NCBI GenBank assembly: GCA_965249325.1
Contig: CBDFLP010000018.1
Location: 62,001-126,000 of the forward strand
DNA length: 64,000 bases
Reading direction: 5' to 3'
Origin: S5-327 sp965249325
GTDB lineage: Bacteria > Chloroflexota > Dehalococcoidia > Lucifugimonadales > Australimonadaceae
The notes under the pieces are model-generated. The model was not told the origin of the DNA. It saw only the letters and a list, made by a program, of their open reading frames with translations, and ran no database searches. A program made the translations under genes and the position numbers. Below, piece after piece: positions 1 to 10,430 of the stretch (positions within the stretch are counted from its first letter, which is position 1; each line of letters starts with the position of its first letter).

Positions 1-351
1 GGGTTCCTCATCACGCTGCTGGGCGGCGTCCTGGCGGACCGCATCGTGCCGGAGATCGCCACGAATGCAGACGCAACCAGGCACGTCAATATCGAGTCTT
101 GGGTGAACCGCGCGTCGCCGTCGGGGCTCTTCTCCGAGGCGACGTCGATCCTGCTGGACCCGGTGGGCGGACGGGCGCTCAACCTCTTCACGGTAGACCA
201 GAGCCGTTTGGCGGACCTGCTCTCCACGCCGGTGTCGGCAAGCCAGAGCCTGCAGCTGGTCTGGCCGCACATCGTTGTGCTGGTCGCCATGGTCGCTCTC
301 CTCGTAGCGGCCTCCTACGTCAAATTCATGCGCGAGGAGATCCGCGCCTAG
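1..351 (+). CDS. ABC-2 type transporter permease, C-terminal part (5' end outside window)
   Basis: The frame is open from the first base, so only the last 116 residues are present. They hold an extracytoplasmic stretch, then a last membrane helix near residues 88-108 (LVWPHIVVLVAMVALLVAA) ending in FMREEIRA. This ending is usual in ABC-2/NosY-like permeases, where the last helix is followed by a short basic tail. Such a subunit forms the membrane pore for an ATPase partner, presumably encoded upstream outside the window. The substrate cannot be told. The family call rests mainly on the C-terminal signature. Confidence 0.6.
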   Translation, partial: GFLITLLGGVLADRIVPEIATNADATRHVNIESWVNRASPSGLFSEATSILLDPVGGRALNLFTVDQSRLADLLSTPVSASQSLQLVWPHIVVLVAMVALLVAASYVKFMREEIRA

Positions 352-387
352 GGGGCCGGAGAATCAAAGAGCGCGCCGCCCCCTCCG

Positions 388-470
388 TCGTTTCCCGCCC
401 TGCGCAGGGATGACGATGCGAGAACCCCCTCCCGCCTGCGGGAGGGGTCGCGCGAAGCGCGGGGGAGGAG
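388..470. repeat. Intergenic GC-rich palindromic repeat, left copy flanking chrA
   Basis: An inverted repeat (TCCCGCC...CCTGCG with a GGGATGACG tail) is followed by CCCTCCCGCCTGCGGGAGGG and then TCGCGCGAAGCGCGGGGGAGG. The second half recurs at 1659-1708 on the other side of chrA. Similar CCCTCCC/GGGAGGG palindromes appear at many places in the window, so this belongs to a dispersed REP-like family. Confidence 0.7.
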
Positions 471-473
471 CCC

Positions 474-1652
474 GTGGGTAGGGTTTGGGAAGTCCTGCTC
501 GTAGCAACGCGTCTCGGACTCACGTCCTTTGGCGGGCCCATTGCTCATATCGGCTACTTCCGCGAGGAGTACGTCGTCCGGCGCGGGTGGCTCGATGAAG
601 AGAGCTTCGGCGAGCTTGTCGCGCTCTGTCAGTTTCTGCCTGGTCCGGCCAGCAGCCAGCTCGGGATAGCCGTCGGCATCAGGCGCGCCGGCATAGCCGG
701 CGGCTTCGCGGCGTGGCTTGGCTTCACGCTTCCGTCCGCCTTCGCCCTGGTCCTGTTCGCATACGGGGTGCATGAGTTCAGTGGACAGGCGGGCGACTGG
801 CTGCACGGCTTGAAAATCGTGGCTGTCGCGGTCGTAGCACTGGCGCTGTGGGGCATGGGAAGGACGCTCGCGCCCGACAGGCCGCGGATTACGATCGCCG
901 TGCTCGCAACAATCGTCGCGCTCGTGACAGCGGGCATCGCGGCGCAGCTGGCCGTGATTGCCGGCGCAGCGGCTCTAGGCCTGGCGTTCTTGCGTCCCCC
1001 GGAGCTACGACCGAAAGGCATGGTCGGAAAGCAGGCCGGAGTGCGCGTCGGGGCAGTAGCGCTAGCCGTATTCGTAGTCCTCCTCATCGCCCTGCCGGTG
1101 GCAACTCGGCTCACGGACGCCCCGCTTGTCGCCGTGGCCGATAGCTTCTACCGGTCTGGGTCGCTCGTATTCGGCGGGGGTCACGTCGTCCTGCCGCTGC
1201 TGGAGGCGGAGGTCGTCCCGCCCGGTTGGGTGACGAAGGACGAATTCATCGCGGGGTACGGCGCGGCCCAAGCTGTGCCTGGCCCGCTGTTTACCTTCTC
1301 GTCTTACCTAGGGACGGTGATGGACGTTCTCACGCCCCGATGGCTTGGAGGCCTGCTCGCGCTCGCGGCAGTGTTCGCGCCTTCGTTCTTGCTGGTCATG
1401 GGAGTGTTGCCGTTCTGGGAGCGGTTGCGAGATGTCGCGCGAATCAGACAGGGACTGATGGGCGTGAACGCGGCGGTGGTGGGGCTGCTGCTCGCTGCGC
1501 TCTACGATCCGGTGTGGACCAGCGCAATCGAGACGCCGGAGGACTTCGCCCTGGCGGCGGCCGCGTTCGCGCTGCTGGCGTTCTGGAAATCGCCGCCGTG
1601 GCAGGTCGTCTTACTGACGGGGGCCGTGGGCGCGCTCCTCGCGTTGAACTAG
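474..1652 (+). CDS. chrA: Chromate transporter, CHR family (ChrA)
   Basis: A 392-residue inner-membrane protein with the two homologous halves of long-chain CHR transporters. The first half opens with SFGGPIAHIGYFREEYV (about residues 17-33). The second has SGSLVFGGGHVVLPLLEAEV (about residues 228-247), followed by the QAVPGPLFTFSSYLG stretch. Both halves are rich in membrane helices. The family exports chromate by proton antiport; sulfate or a similar anion as the true substrate cannot be excluded. The start is GTG at 474, since the TSFGG region begins soon after. The gene is a single-gene unit tightly enclosed by two copies of an interspersed repeat. Confidence 0.9.
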   Translation: MGRVWEVLLVATRLGLTSFGGPIAHIGYFREEYVVRRGWLDEESFGELVALCQFLPGPASSQLGIAVGIRRAGIAGGFAAWLGFTLPSAFALVLFAYGVHEFSGQAGDWLHGLKIVAVAVVALALWGMGRTLAPDRPRITIAVLATIVALVTAGIAAQLAVIAGAAALGLAFLRPPELRPKGMVGKQAGVRVGAVALAVFVVLLIALPVATRLTDAPLVAVADSFYRSGSLVFGGGHVVLPLLEAEVVPPGWVTKDEFIAGYGAAQAVPGPLFTFSSYLGTVMDVLTPRWLGGLLALAAVFAPSFLLVMGVLPFWERLRDVARIRQGLMGVNAAVVGLLLAALYDPVWTSAIETPEDFALAAAAFALLAFWKSPPWQVVLLTGAVGALLALN

Positions 1653-1658
1653 AACGGC

Positions 1659-1708
1659 GCCCCCCCTCCCGTCTGCGGAAGCTGTCGCGCGAAGCGCGGG
1701 GGAGGTGT
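1659..1708. repeat. Intergenic GC-rich repeat, right copy flanking chrA
   Basis: CCCCTCCCGTCTGCGGAAG followed by TCGCGCGAAGCGCGGGGGAGG, in the same orientation and nearly the same sequence as 422-470. The two copies form direct repeats just outside the chrA coding region. Confidence 0.7.
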
Positions 1709-1742
1709 AGGGAAGGTGCCGTCGCCTTGGTAAACTGGCGGC

Positions 1743-2843
1743 ATGGAGATCGAGACGACGCCCGGCGGGTTGGCGGTGGTGCGAGAGCATGTGGAGCAGT
1801 GGGAAGCCGAGCGCCTCTCACCCAACGCGAGTCTCAGCGCCCGGTCGAAGGGCCGCCCTACGCCGGAGCCGTTGGACGACCTACGTACCGAGTTCCAGCG
1901 GGACCGCGACCGCGTCATCCACACCAATTCGTTCCGCAGACTCAAGCATAAGACGCAGGTGTTCATAGCGCCGGTCGGCGACCACTTCGTTACCCGGCTA
2001 ACGCATACGTTGGAAGTGACGCAGATCGCGAGGACCATCGCCCGCGCGCTCCGGCTGAACGAGGACCTGGCGGAGGCCGCCGCTCTGGGGCACGACATCG
2101 GCCATACGCCCTTCGGACATATCGGCGAGCAGGTGTTGGACCGGTTGCGGCCCGACGGCTTCCGGCACAACGAACAGAGCCTCAGGACCGTCGACAAGCT
2201 GGAAAAGGACGGCGCCGGGCTCAACTTGACCCACGAGACGCGGCAAGCCATCCTTCACCACTCCAAGCCTCGCGGCGACTTTCTGTACGCGGCCGAGCTG
2301 GACAATCTCACCCTCGAAGCGCAGGTGGTGCGCGTGTCGGACGCGATTGCCTACCTCGCCCACGACATCGGCGACGCGATGAGGGCCGGGGTGCTCGACG
2401 AGTCCGACTTGCCCCCCAGCGCGCGCGAAGTCCTCGGCTCGCGCCACTCCCAACGCCTCGATGTCATGGTCAGGGACGTGGTCGCGGCCTCATGGGCGGC
2501 CGCAGGCTACGATGCCAACGAGGGGGGTCCGAGGCCAAGGCTGACCATGAGCGAGGAGGTCGCGCGGGTCCTCACCGAGCTGCGGGAGTTTATGTACGAC
2601 AGGGTGTACGAACCGGCGGGCGCCGGGCCGGAAGGAGAGAACGCGAGGGTCGTCGTCGAGTTCCTCTACGAATACTTCCTTGCGCATCCCGATGAGGTCC
2701 CGGAGCGCTACCACGCGCCAGGCGAGCCGGTCGACCGCGCCGCTATCGACTACATCGCCGGGATGACGGACCAGTTCGCTCTGCACACCGCGGAGAGCCT
2801 GCGGCCGGGCATCGCCTCGGACGTCTTTGCCGGTCGGGTCTAG
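1743..2843 (+). CDS. dgt: dGTPase-like deoxynucleotide triphosphohydrolase (HD domain)
   Basis: 366 residues. The family hydrolyses dGTP or other dNTPs to the nucleoside and triphosphate. HD-domain metal ligands are visible: the RLTHTLEV histidine, the AALGHDIGHTPFGHIGE HD pair, and a later YLAHDIGDAM aspartate. The N-terminal NSFRRLKHKTQVF segment is the usual entry to the Dgt fold. At about 370 residues it matches the short Dgt class, not the 505-residue E. coli enzyme. The ATG lies only six bases after a TAAACT box (1731-1736) with no clear Shine-Dalgarno, so the message may be leaderless. It converges with the PhzF-like gene; the two stop codons overlap at 2840-2843. Confidence 0.9.
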   Translation: MEIETTPGGLAVVREHVEQWEAERLSPNASLSARSKGRPTPEPLDDLRTEFQRDRDRVIHTNSFRRLKHKTQVFIAPVGDHFVTRLTHTLEVTQIARTIARALRLNEDLAEAAALGHDIGHTPFGHIGEQVLDRLRPDGFRHNEQSLRTVDKLEKDGAGLNLTHETRQAILHHSKPRGDFLYAAELDNLTLEAQVVRVSDAIAYLAHDIGDAMRAGVLDESDLPPSAREVLGSRHSQRLDVMVRDVVAASWAAAGYDANEGGPRPRLTMSEEVARVLTELREFMYDRVYEPAGAGPEGENARVVVEFLYEYFLAHPDEVPERYHAPGEPVDRAAIDYIAGMTDQFALHTAESLRPGIASDVFAGRV

Positions 2844-3646
2844 CGCGGCATCGCTGCGGGCGCGACCTCTCCCATCGACGTCGTTACCGCTTGCCCGCTG
2901 ATCACCGTTCGCTCGGCGCCCGGCTTTACGTGAACGATCCCGCCCCGGCGCGACGTCTGATAGCCGACGAGCTCGTCCTTTCCCAGCTTCGCCTGCCAGT
3001 AGGGCCCGAGCGCGCAGTGCGCCGAGCCCGTGACCGGATCCTCCGGGATGCCGGAGCGCGGGGCGAAGAACCGCGATACGAAGTCGTAGCGCGAATCGTC
3101 CGAGACCGCGGTGACGGCGACACCCCGCGCTTCGACACGCTCCAGCGCCGCGAGATCCGGGCGCAGCTCGCGCACCGCGTCCGAGGAGCGGACCTCCACA
3201 ACGTAGTCGTTGCCGGCGCGCCCCACGAATACGGGGTCTTCTCCAAGGGCCTCGGCCAAGCCGTGAGGAGCGTTTGCCCTTACGACGGGCCGCGTGGGAA
3301 AGTCCATGTCGAGCCAGCTGCCGCGACGCACGACGGTGAGAGTCCCGCTGAGCGTTTGAAAGCACGCTGGGGTCTCGGCGTCCAGCAGCCCTTGCTCCCA
3401 AAGCACGTGCGCGCTGGCGAGGGTCGCGTGCCCGCACAGGTCCATCTCCATAATCGGGGTAAACCAGCGCAGCCGAAAGCCCCCGTCCTCGGGGTGCAGG
3501 AACGCCGTCTCGCTCACATTCATCTCCGCGGCGACCAGCTGCATCCAATCAGCGTCGATGGGGCCGTCTAGCGGGCAGACGACGGCGGGGTTGCCGGTGA
3601 AGGGGCGTGATGCGAAGGCGTCGACGTGGAAGAGGCGGATACTCAT
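2840..3646 (-). CDS. PhzF-family isomerase/epimerase
   Basis: 268 residues from the ATG at 3646, which has AGAAGGG just upstream; a longer frame without a ribosome site was not used. The PhzF two-lobed fold is marked by DAFASRPFTGNPAVV at the N-terminus, NVSETAFLHP with the family's catalytic Glu (near residue 46), MDLCGHATLASAHVL, and in the second half DPVTGSAHCALGPYW. Members isomerise or epimerise small metabolites by acid-base chemistry. The substrate is unknown here and no phenazine genes are nearby. It stands alone between dgt (convergent) and dnaG (divergent). Confidence 0.88.
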   Translation of the reverse strand: MSIRLFHVDAFASRPFTGNPAVVCPLDGPIDADWMQLVAAEMNVSETAFLHPEDGGFRLRWFTPIMEMDLCGHATLASAHVLWEQGLLDAETPACFQTLSGTLTVVRRGSWLDMDFPTRPVVRANAPHGLAEALGEDPVFVGRAGNDYVVEVRSSDAVRELRPDLAALERVEARGVAVTAVSDDSRYDFVSRFFAPRSGIPEDPVTGSAHCALGPYWQAKLGKDELVGYQTSRRGGIVHVKPGAERTVISGQAVTTSMGEVAPAAMPR

Positions 3647-3708
3647 GCCCTTCTTTCTATCAGAACGTGGGCGCCCCTTCACTTGCCACCTCACGAGTAC
3701 GGCGCCCC

Positions 3709-3714
3709 TAGAAT
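3709..3714 (+). promoter_or_regulatory. Probable -10 box of the dnaG-sigA unit
   Basis: TAGAAT lies 13 bases before the dnaG ATG in the short gap between two divergent genes. A convincing -35 at 17 bases was not found (TTGCCA is 20 bases away), so the assignment is tentative. Confidence 0.35.
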
Positions 3715-3727
3715 CTGAGTTTTCGCT

Positions 3728-5566
3728 ATGAGCACAGCCGACGACATCAAAGCGCGCCTCGACATCGTTGATGTGGTCTCCGACTACGTCCCCGAGCTGA
3801 AGCGTTCAGGCAAGAACTACCACGCTCGCTGTCCCTTCCATCAGGAGCGGACGCCGTCGTTCGTCGTGTTCCCGGACCGTCAGACGTGGCGCTGCTTCGG
3901 CGCGTGCGCGGTTGGCGGCGATGTCTTCTCGTTCGTTATGAAGAGCGATGGCGTTGACTTCACCGGAGCGCTCCGGTCGCTGGCCGACCGGGCGGGCGTG
4001 AAGCTCGACGAGCGTCGGGCGTCGGAAAGGACCGAGAGTCCGCTGTATGCGGTCAACGACGCGGCGCAACAGTTCTTCAGGGACGCGTTCATCGCCGACC
4101 GGGGCGCGCAGGCGCGCGCCTACGCCGAGGGGCGGCATCTCACCGAGGAGGTCATCGTGCGGTTCGGGGTCGGCTACGCCCCGGCCGCCGGAGATGAGCT
4201 GCTCCGCAGGCTTACCGCCATCGGCTTCGACCAGACGCTCGTTTTCCGGGCGGGGCTCGCGCTTGGGGGCGACGAGGACGGCGGCCCCGTGCGGGACATG
4301 TTCCGCGGTCGCCTGATGTTCCCCCTGCGAGACGTGGACGGTCGGGTAGCGGGCTTCGCGGGCCGCACCCTCGACGGCTCGGACCCCAAGTACATCAATA
4401 CCCCGCAGACCGCCGTCTTCGATAAGGGGCGCATGCTCTATGCGCTCGACCGCGCCAAGGAGTCAATCAGCACGGAGGGCTTCGCCGTTGTCGTCGAGGG
4501 CTACATGGACGTGATCGCGGCCCACGAGCACGGGCTCCGCAACGTGGTCGCGTCGATGGGGACCGCCCTCACAGGGCAGCAGGTCGCTCTGCTGAAGGCG
4601 CGCGCGTCGAGGATTGTCCTCGCCCTCGACGCGGACGCGGCGGGGCAGGAGGCGATGCTGCGCAGCCTGCGCTCGTCGTGGGAGCTCGTCGGGAGCTCGG
4701 TGGCGGGCCAGCGGCGCACGGACGTGCTCAGGCGGCCCGACGACTTGGGGTCGCTGAGAGTTGCACTGATCACCGGCGGCAAGGACCCCGACGAGCTGAT
4801 TCGGACGGACGTCAGCCAGTGGCGGCGGCTGATTGCCGAGGCGGTCCCCGCGGTCGAGTTCCTCATCGAGGCCGAGGCGGCGCGGCTCGACTTGACGACA
4901 GCGCAAGGCAAGTCCGCTGCGGTGGAGCAGCTGTTGCCCATAATCTTCGCCATTCCGAACTGGGCCGACATGGAGCGTTACTTCCAGCGGCTGGCGGATG
5001 TGATCGGCGTTCCCGTCGGCTCGCTCGAGGCGGCCGTGGGACGAATGCGCGGGGAGTTCGCCGCCAGACGACAAGCCGCAAGGCCTCGCTCGCGGGAGGA
5101 GCAAGTCGAATCGGTCTTCAAGGTCGCGGAGACCGATCCGCTCGAGGAGCGGGTGCTCGCGCTCCTCGCTCAGCATCCGGAGCATTGGGAGCAGGCGCCC
5201 GCGGTGGAGGGGCAGCATTTCGTTCGTCCGGAGAACCGGGCCGTATTGAGCGCCATCCAATCTACTGCTACAATAGAGGATGCGCTTGCGCAGCTAGACG
5301 GCCCACTCGCCGACCGATTGGTCAGGCTTTCGCAGGAGGCGTTACCTCCGGCCGACAAGAAGCAGCGCGCGGCGGAATGGCAGGCCTGCTTACGGAGGTT
5401 GGAAGAAAGACACCTCCGAGAGTTGAAGGCCCAAGAGGGAGCGGCGTTCGCAGAGGACGCAGCTAAGGACGCTCCGATTGACCCCGAGTACCTAGAGGCC
5501 GTCAGCCGCCAAGCGTTGGAGACCAACCAGCGGCTGCGAGACCTATTTGTCGGCGGTTCGAGCTAG
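3728..5566 (+). CDS. dnaG: DNA primase DnaG
   Basis: 612 residues. It synthesises RNA primers at the replication fork. The N-terminal zinc finger uses C35, H38, C56 and C60, so the last pair is spaced CX3C (CFGAC) where many bacteria have CX2C. The catalytic core follows, with the TOPRIM segment VVVEGYMDVIAAHEHGL near residues 252-268 and the acidic LALDADAAGQEA near 302. The C-terminal third is helicase-binding-like and weakly conserved. It lies 44 bases before sigA in the same direction, as in the classical macromolecular-synthesis operon, though without rpsU. Confidence 0.96.
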   Translation: MSTADDIKARLDIVDVVSDYVPELKRSGKNYHARCPFHQERTPSFVVFPDRQTWRCFGACAVGGDVFSFVMKSDGVDFTGALRSLADRAGVKLDERRASERTESPLYAVNDAAQQFFRDAFIADRGAQARAYAEGRHLTEEVIVRFGVGYAPAAGDELLRRLTAIGFDQTLVFRAGLALGGDEDGGPVRDMFRGRLMFPLRDVDGRVAGFAGRTLDGSDPKYINTPQTAVFDKGRMLYALDRAKESISTEGFAVVVEGYMDVIAAHEHGLRNVVASMGTALTGQQVALLKARASRIVLALDADAAGQEAMLRSLRSSWELVGSSVAGQRRTDVLRRPDDLGSLRVALITGGKDPDELIRTDVSQWRRLIAEAVPAVEFLIEAEAARLDLTTAQGKSAAVEQLLPIIFAIPNWADMERYFQRLADVIGVPVGSLEAAVGRMRGEFAARRQAARPRSREEQVESVFKVAETDPLEERVLALLAQHPEHWEQAPAVEGQHFVRPENRAVLSAIQSTATIEDALAQLDGPLADRLVRLSQEALPPADKKQRAAEWQACLRRLEERHLRELKAQEGAAFAEDAAKDAPIDPEYLEAVSRQALETNQRLRDLFVGGSS

Positions 5567-5610
5567 TTTGCCCGCAGCTCTGGAGCCGCCCCAGGAGACG
5601 AGGACTAACC

Positions 5611-7443
<1,833 letters not shown>

Positions 7444-7469
7444 GTCGCCCTCGCGCAGCGCTTCGAAAA

Positions 7470-7504
7470 CCCCTCTCCCGTCCGTAGCGGAGGCGGGAGA
7501 GGGG
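7470..7504. terminator. Strong hairpin after sigA (also a palindromic repeat copy)
   Basis: CCCCTCTCCCG (7470-7480) pairs perfectly with CGGGAGAGGGG (7494-7504). It lies between the convergent ends of sigA and the next minus-strand gene. There is no clear T-run, so it may act as a bidirectional stem or be only a member of the dispersed CCCTCTCCC repeat family. Confidence 0.5.
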
Positions 7505-7520
7505 CCGCTTCGGAGAAGGG

Positions 7521-8318
7521 CTAGGGAGGAGGCGTCGACTCGTCGCTCTCAGGTGGGTCCTCCGGCTCCAAAGGGGGCCGGGGCAGCTCATTCGCTGCCG
7601 CTTCCCGGTACTCCTCGAACATCAGCAACTCGACCGCCGCAAACAGCGGCGTGGCCAGGGCCTGCGCCAAAGATGTCGTCACGACGGTCACCAGCACGTT
7701 GCCAGCCAATACGCCGAGGCCGCCGACGGCGTAGAGAAGGATGAATGAGAAGACTCCTACGAGGAATTGGATGACGAACGTCCGCCACCAGCGCCCCCCA
7801 ATGAGCCGCCAGCTGCGGGCCATCGCGGAAGGCACGCTCCGATTCTCCAGGATGATTGCAGGGCCGGTTAGCGAGATCCGCAGGAGCGCGTAAACGGCGA
7901 CGATGATGAGCAGAGGGCTCGCGAAGGACGTGAAGCTTGCCGATACAGCGACTGCTATAGCAACCAGTCCTATGGCCAGGCCGCTTGCGAAGAACCGTGG
8001 GCCGAAGGCGATGAGGCCGCTGAAGGCGGCCCCCGCCGTTAGCCGCTCCCCACGGGATGCTAGGACCACCAGGTAGGCGGTCGGAGCTAAGGCTCCTAGC
8101 GTCGCCGCGGCGACGGGCAAGCTCCATAGGAGGGCCATTGCCGCTGATTCAGAGTTCGCGAGCAGGGCGAGGAAGTTAGCGGCGAGAGCTCCCGCCATCG
8201 CGGTCGCGATGAAGGGGACGGCGCCGCGGGAGTACAGCGTCAGCGCGGCGGTGAGGAGGGCCGCGATCGGGGTGAACTGCTGTCGTTTGGGTTCGCGAGA
8301 GAACATGGGCGCGAACAT
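7521..8318 (-). CDS. Polytopic membrane protein, GPDPase membrane-domain-like
   Basis: 265 residues with about six hydrophobic helices (residues 17-230) and an acidic, proline-rich cytoplasmic tail (EPEDPPESDESTPPP). The block PAIILENRSVPSAMARSW followed by RLIGGRWWRTF is the hallmark of the family named after the membrane domain of glycerophosphoryl diester phosphodiesterase: a loop with Ala-x-x-Arg-Ser before the last helices. No catalytic domain is attached, so the role is unknown. The start is the ATG at 8318; an ATG four codons later is also possible. It is convergent with sigA and divergent from mutM. Confidence 0.75.
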   Translation of the reverse strand: MFAPMFSREPKRQQFTPIAALLTAALTLYSRGAVPFIATAMAGALAANFLALLANSESAAMALLWSLPVAAATLGALAPTAYLVVLASRGERLTAGAAFSGLIAFGPRFFASGLAIGLVAIAVAVSASFTSFASPLLIIVAVYALLRISLTGPAIILENRSVPSAMARSWRLIGGRWWRTFVIQFLVGVFSFILLYAVGGLGVLAGNVLVTVVTTSLAQALATPLFAAVELLMFEEYREAAANELPRPPLEPEDPPESDESTPPP

Positions 8319-8391
8319 CGTAGAGGTCTGGCGGTTCCGCCGTCCACAGCCCTACGCTCCGAGATGGCCCTCCTCTGCGAAATGTCATTGC

Positions 8392-8397
8392 TATACT
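8392..8397 (+). promoter_or_regulatory. Probable -10 box upstream of mutM
   Basis: TATACT sits 41 bases before the GTG start of mutM in the divergent intergenic region. The -35 region is poor, so only the -10 is proposed. Confidence 0.4.
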
Positions 8398-8437
8398 CCC
8401 CCTGCCGTCGCCCGAACCGGCGACCCAGAGGAGGACT

Positions 8438-9262
8438 GTGCCGGAGATACCTGACCTCGAAGTCATCCGTGAGTTCCTGAACGACCGCATCGTCGGCCAG
8501 GAGATTGTGCGCGCCGAGGCCCCGAAGGCTTGGATTGTCCGCTCCTCGGCCGCCGAGAGCTTCGTCGACGACGTGGTGGGCCGCCGTTTCGGGCCCATCA
8601 TCCGCAAGGGCAAGGACCTGCTCTTTCCTCTCGACCCGGACCGGGTGCTCGTCGCCAACCTCATGCTGACGGGACGCTGGCAGTACACGGAGCCGTCGGC
8701 CAAGCCTTCCAAGCGCATGTTCTTCCTCCTCGGCACGCCGGATATGGACCTGCGCTACTCGGACGACAAGTCGATGGGCCGGATCAGCTACCTGCGTCCC
8801 GACCAGATCGGCCAGATCCAGCGCCTCCAAGACCAAGGCCCCGACGCGCTCGATGCCCGCGTGACCTTTGAGGACTTCCAAGAGCGCATCAAGCCCTACA
8901 CCGGCGAGATCAAGGGAGTAATCGCTCGGGGCAAGCTCATCGCGGGCATCGGCAACGCGTACGTGGACGAAATCCTCTGGGAGGCCGGCATTTCGCCCTT
9001 CCGCAAGCGTAAGACGCTCTCGGACGAGGAGCTTCGACAGCTGTTCGACGCCATTCCAAAGGTGCTGAACGAAGCGACGGCGGTGGTGCGCGAGCGCATG
9101 CCCCCGAAGATCCACGTGAAGGTGCGCGACTTCTTGAAGGTGCATCGCAAGGGCGGCGAGGCGTGCCCGCGCTGCGGCGCTACGATTTCCGAGATCGGCC
9201 CTAACCAGAAGGTCACGAGCTGGTGTCGGACCTGCCAGCCGGGCGGGCTGGTGAAGAACTAG
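8438..9262 (+). CDS. mutM: Formamidopyrimidine-DNA glycosylase family protein (Fpg/MutM)
   Basis: 274 residues starting at GTG 8438, preceded by GAGGAGG. The mature N-terminus PEIPDLE has the Pro1 nucleophile and Glu of Fpg/Nei enzymes. LMLTGRWQY and the helix-two-turn-helix stretch GVIARGKLIAGIGNAYVDE follow. The C-terminal zinc finger (CPRCGATISEIG ... SWCRTCQPGG) has four cysteines. It excises oxidised purines such as 8-oxoguanine. It is followed two bases later by another glycosylase gene, so two base-excision repair enzymes form a small operon. Confidence 0.93.
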   Translation: MPEIPDLEVIREFLNDRIVGQEIVRAEAPKAWIVRSSAAESFVDDVVGRRFGPIIRKGKDLLFPLDPDRVLVANLMLTGRWQYTEPSAKPSKRMFFLLGTPDMDLRYSDDKSMGRISYLRPDQIGQIQRLQDQGPDALDARVTFEDFQERIKPYTGEIKGVIARGKLIAGIGNAYVDEILWEAGISPFRKRKTLSDEELRQLFDAIPKVLNEATAVVRERMPPKIHVKVRDFLKVHRKGGEACPRCGATISEIGPNQKVTSWCRTCQPGGLVKN

Positions 9263-9264
9263 CC

Positions 9265-10200
9265 ATGCCTGGCTCCATCCTGGTCCCCGCGCCGGACCCG
9301 TTCGATTTCGACCTCACAGTCGGACACCAGACCTACTACCGAGGCAAGGCGGGCTCGGACCTCTTCGCGGATGGCGTGTACTACCGCGCGATGTGGATCG
9401 GGACCGAGGCCATCGCCATGGCGGTGCGCCCCACCGCCGCCGGGAAGGCGATCACCGTTTCGCTCCCGAACGGCGGACCTGCCGGTGCGCTCGACACCGC
9501 GGCCGTCGAGGCGTCGAGGCTCCTCGGCTTCGATGTCGGCTTGGGCGGCTTCTACGACATCCTCGCGGACGACCCGGTGCTGTCCGGCGCCATAGGCCAT
9601 CTTCGCGGCCTGCGTCTGACCCGCGCGGAGTCGGTCTATGAGGCAGTGGTCCAGGCCATCGCCGCTCAGCAGATATCGGGCGCGGTCGCCCGTGTCATCC
9701 GCGATGGACTGGTGACAACCTACGGCACCGCAATCGAAGTGGACAGCCACGTCGTCCATGCGTTCCCCAAACCGGAGACCATCGTCGAGGTCGGCGTCGA
9801 CGCGCTCCGAGCGCTCAAGCTCAGCGCCCGCAAGGCTGAGTACATCCTCGGCATCTCGGAGAGGGCAATCGACGGCGAGCTCGACTACGACCTCCTGGAC
9901 GGCCTGAGCGACGACGAGGTCATCGAGAGGCTCAGCGCGATTCGAGGCGTGGGCCGCTGGACGGTGCAATGGGTGCTCATGCGCGCCCTCGGCAGAGTCG
10001 ACGTCCTGCCCGCGGGCGACCTTGCCCTCCAGCGGACCATCGGGGACCTGTACTTCGACGGCAGGCGGCTGACGGAGAGCGAGCTCGATGCGTTCGCAGT
10101 CGAGCGTTGGAGCCCCTACCGAGGCCTCGCGACCGCTTACCTCTTCGCCCACCTCCGCCAACAGCGCGCCAAGCGTGAGCAAGCCAAACTCTTTACTTAA
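9265..10200 (+). CDS. DNA-3-methyladenine glycosylase II-like (AlkA/HhH-GPD)
   Basis: 311 residues from the ATG at 9265, two bases after the mutM stop; an upstream GTG inside mutM is less likely. An AlkA-like N-terminal half (FDFDLTVGHQTYYRGK) precedes the HhH-GPD domain: QAIAAQQISGAVARVIRDGL, then the hairpin LSAIRGVGRWTVQWVLMRAL near residues 225-244, and the catalytic Asp in LPAGDLALQ. The family removes alkylated bases. Short spacing to mutM suggests one transcript for base-excision repair. Confidence 0.88.
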   Translation: MPGSILVPAPDPFDFDLTVGHQTYYRGKAGSDLFADGVYYRAMWIGTEAIAMAVRPTAAGKAITVSLPNGGPAGALDTAAVEASRLLGFDVGLGGFYDILADDPVLSGAIGHLRGLRLTRAESVYEAVVQAIAAQQISGAVARVIRDGLVTTYGTAIEVDSHVVHAFPKPETIVEVGVDALRALKLSARKAEYILGISERAIDGELDYDLLDGLSDDEVIERLSAIRGVGRWTVQWVLMRALGRVDVLPAGDLALQRTIGDLYFDGRRLTESELDAFAVERWSPYRGLATAYLFAHLRQQRAKREQAKLFT

Positions 10201-10246
10201 CCCGACGCGGCAGCCGGAAGGGGGCGAGAGTCCTTTGCTGCGGAGG

Positions 10247-10430
10247 TTAGCTGAAGCGCTGCCAGTCTTCGTCGAGCGCGTTGACGACGTGCACAGGGAT
10301 GCCTCGGTGTTTCGCGAGAGTGATTGCGTGATGAGTCCCAGGGCTGACGCCGTCCCAGACTGCGTAGAGCTCTTCCACCCTGTCGACGACGGCGGCGTTG
10401 CGGTGGTTGTAGCACCGGCCCGTTGGGATG
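10247..10430 (-). pseudogene. Remnant of a SLOG/YspA-type (DUF2493-like) protein
   Basis: Reading the minus strand, about 60 codons end at a TAA (10247-10249) and encode CYNHRNAAVVDRVEELYAVW, then DGVSPGTHHAITLAKHRGIP and VHVV. This matches in style the C-terminal half of small Rossmann-like SLOG proteins (NHRNA..VD......WDG.S.GT.HAI..A...G.PV). There is no start codon, and the frame runs back into ffh, so it is a truncated relic left between the AlkA-like gene and ffh. Confidence 0.4.
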
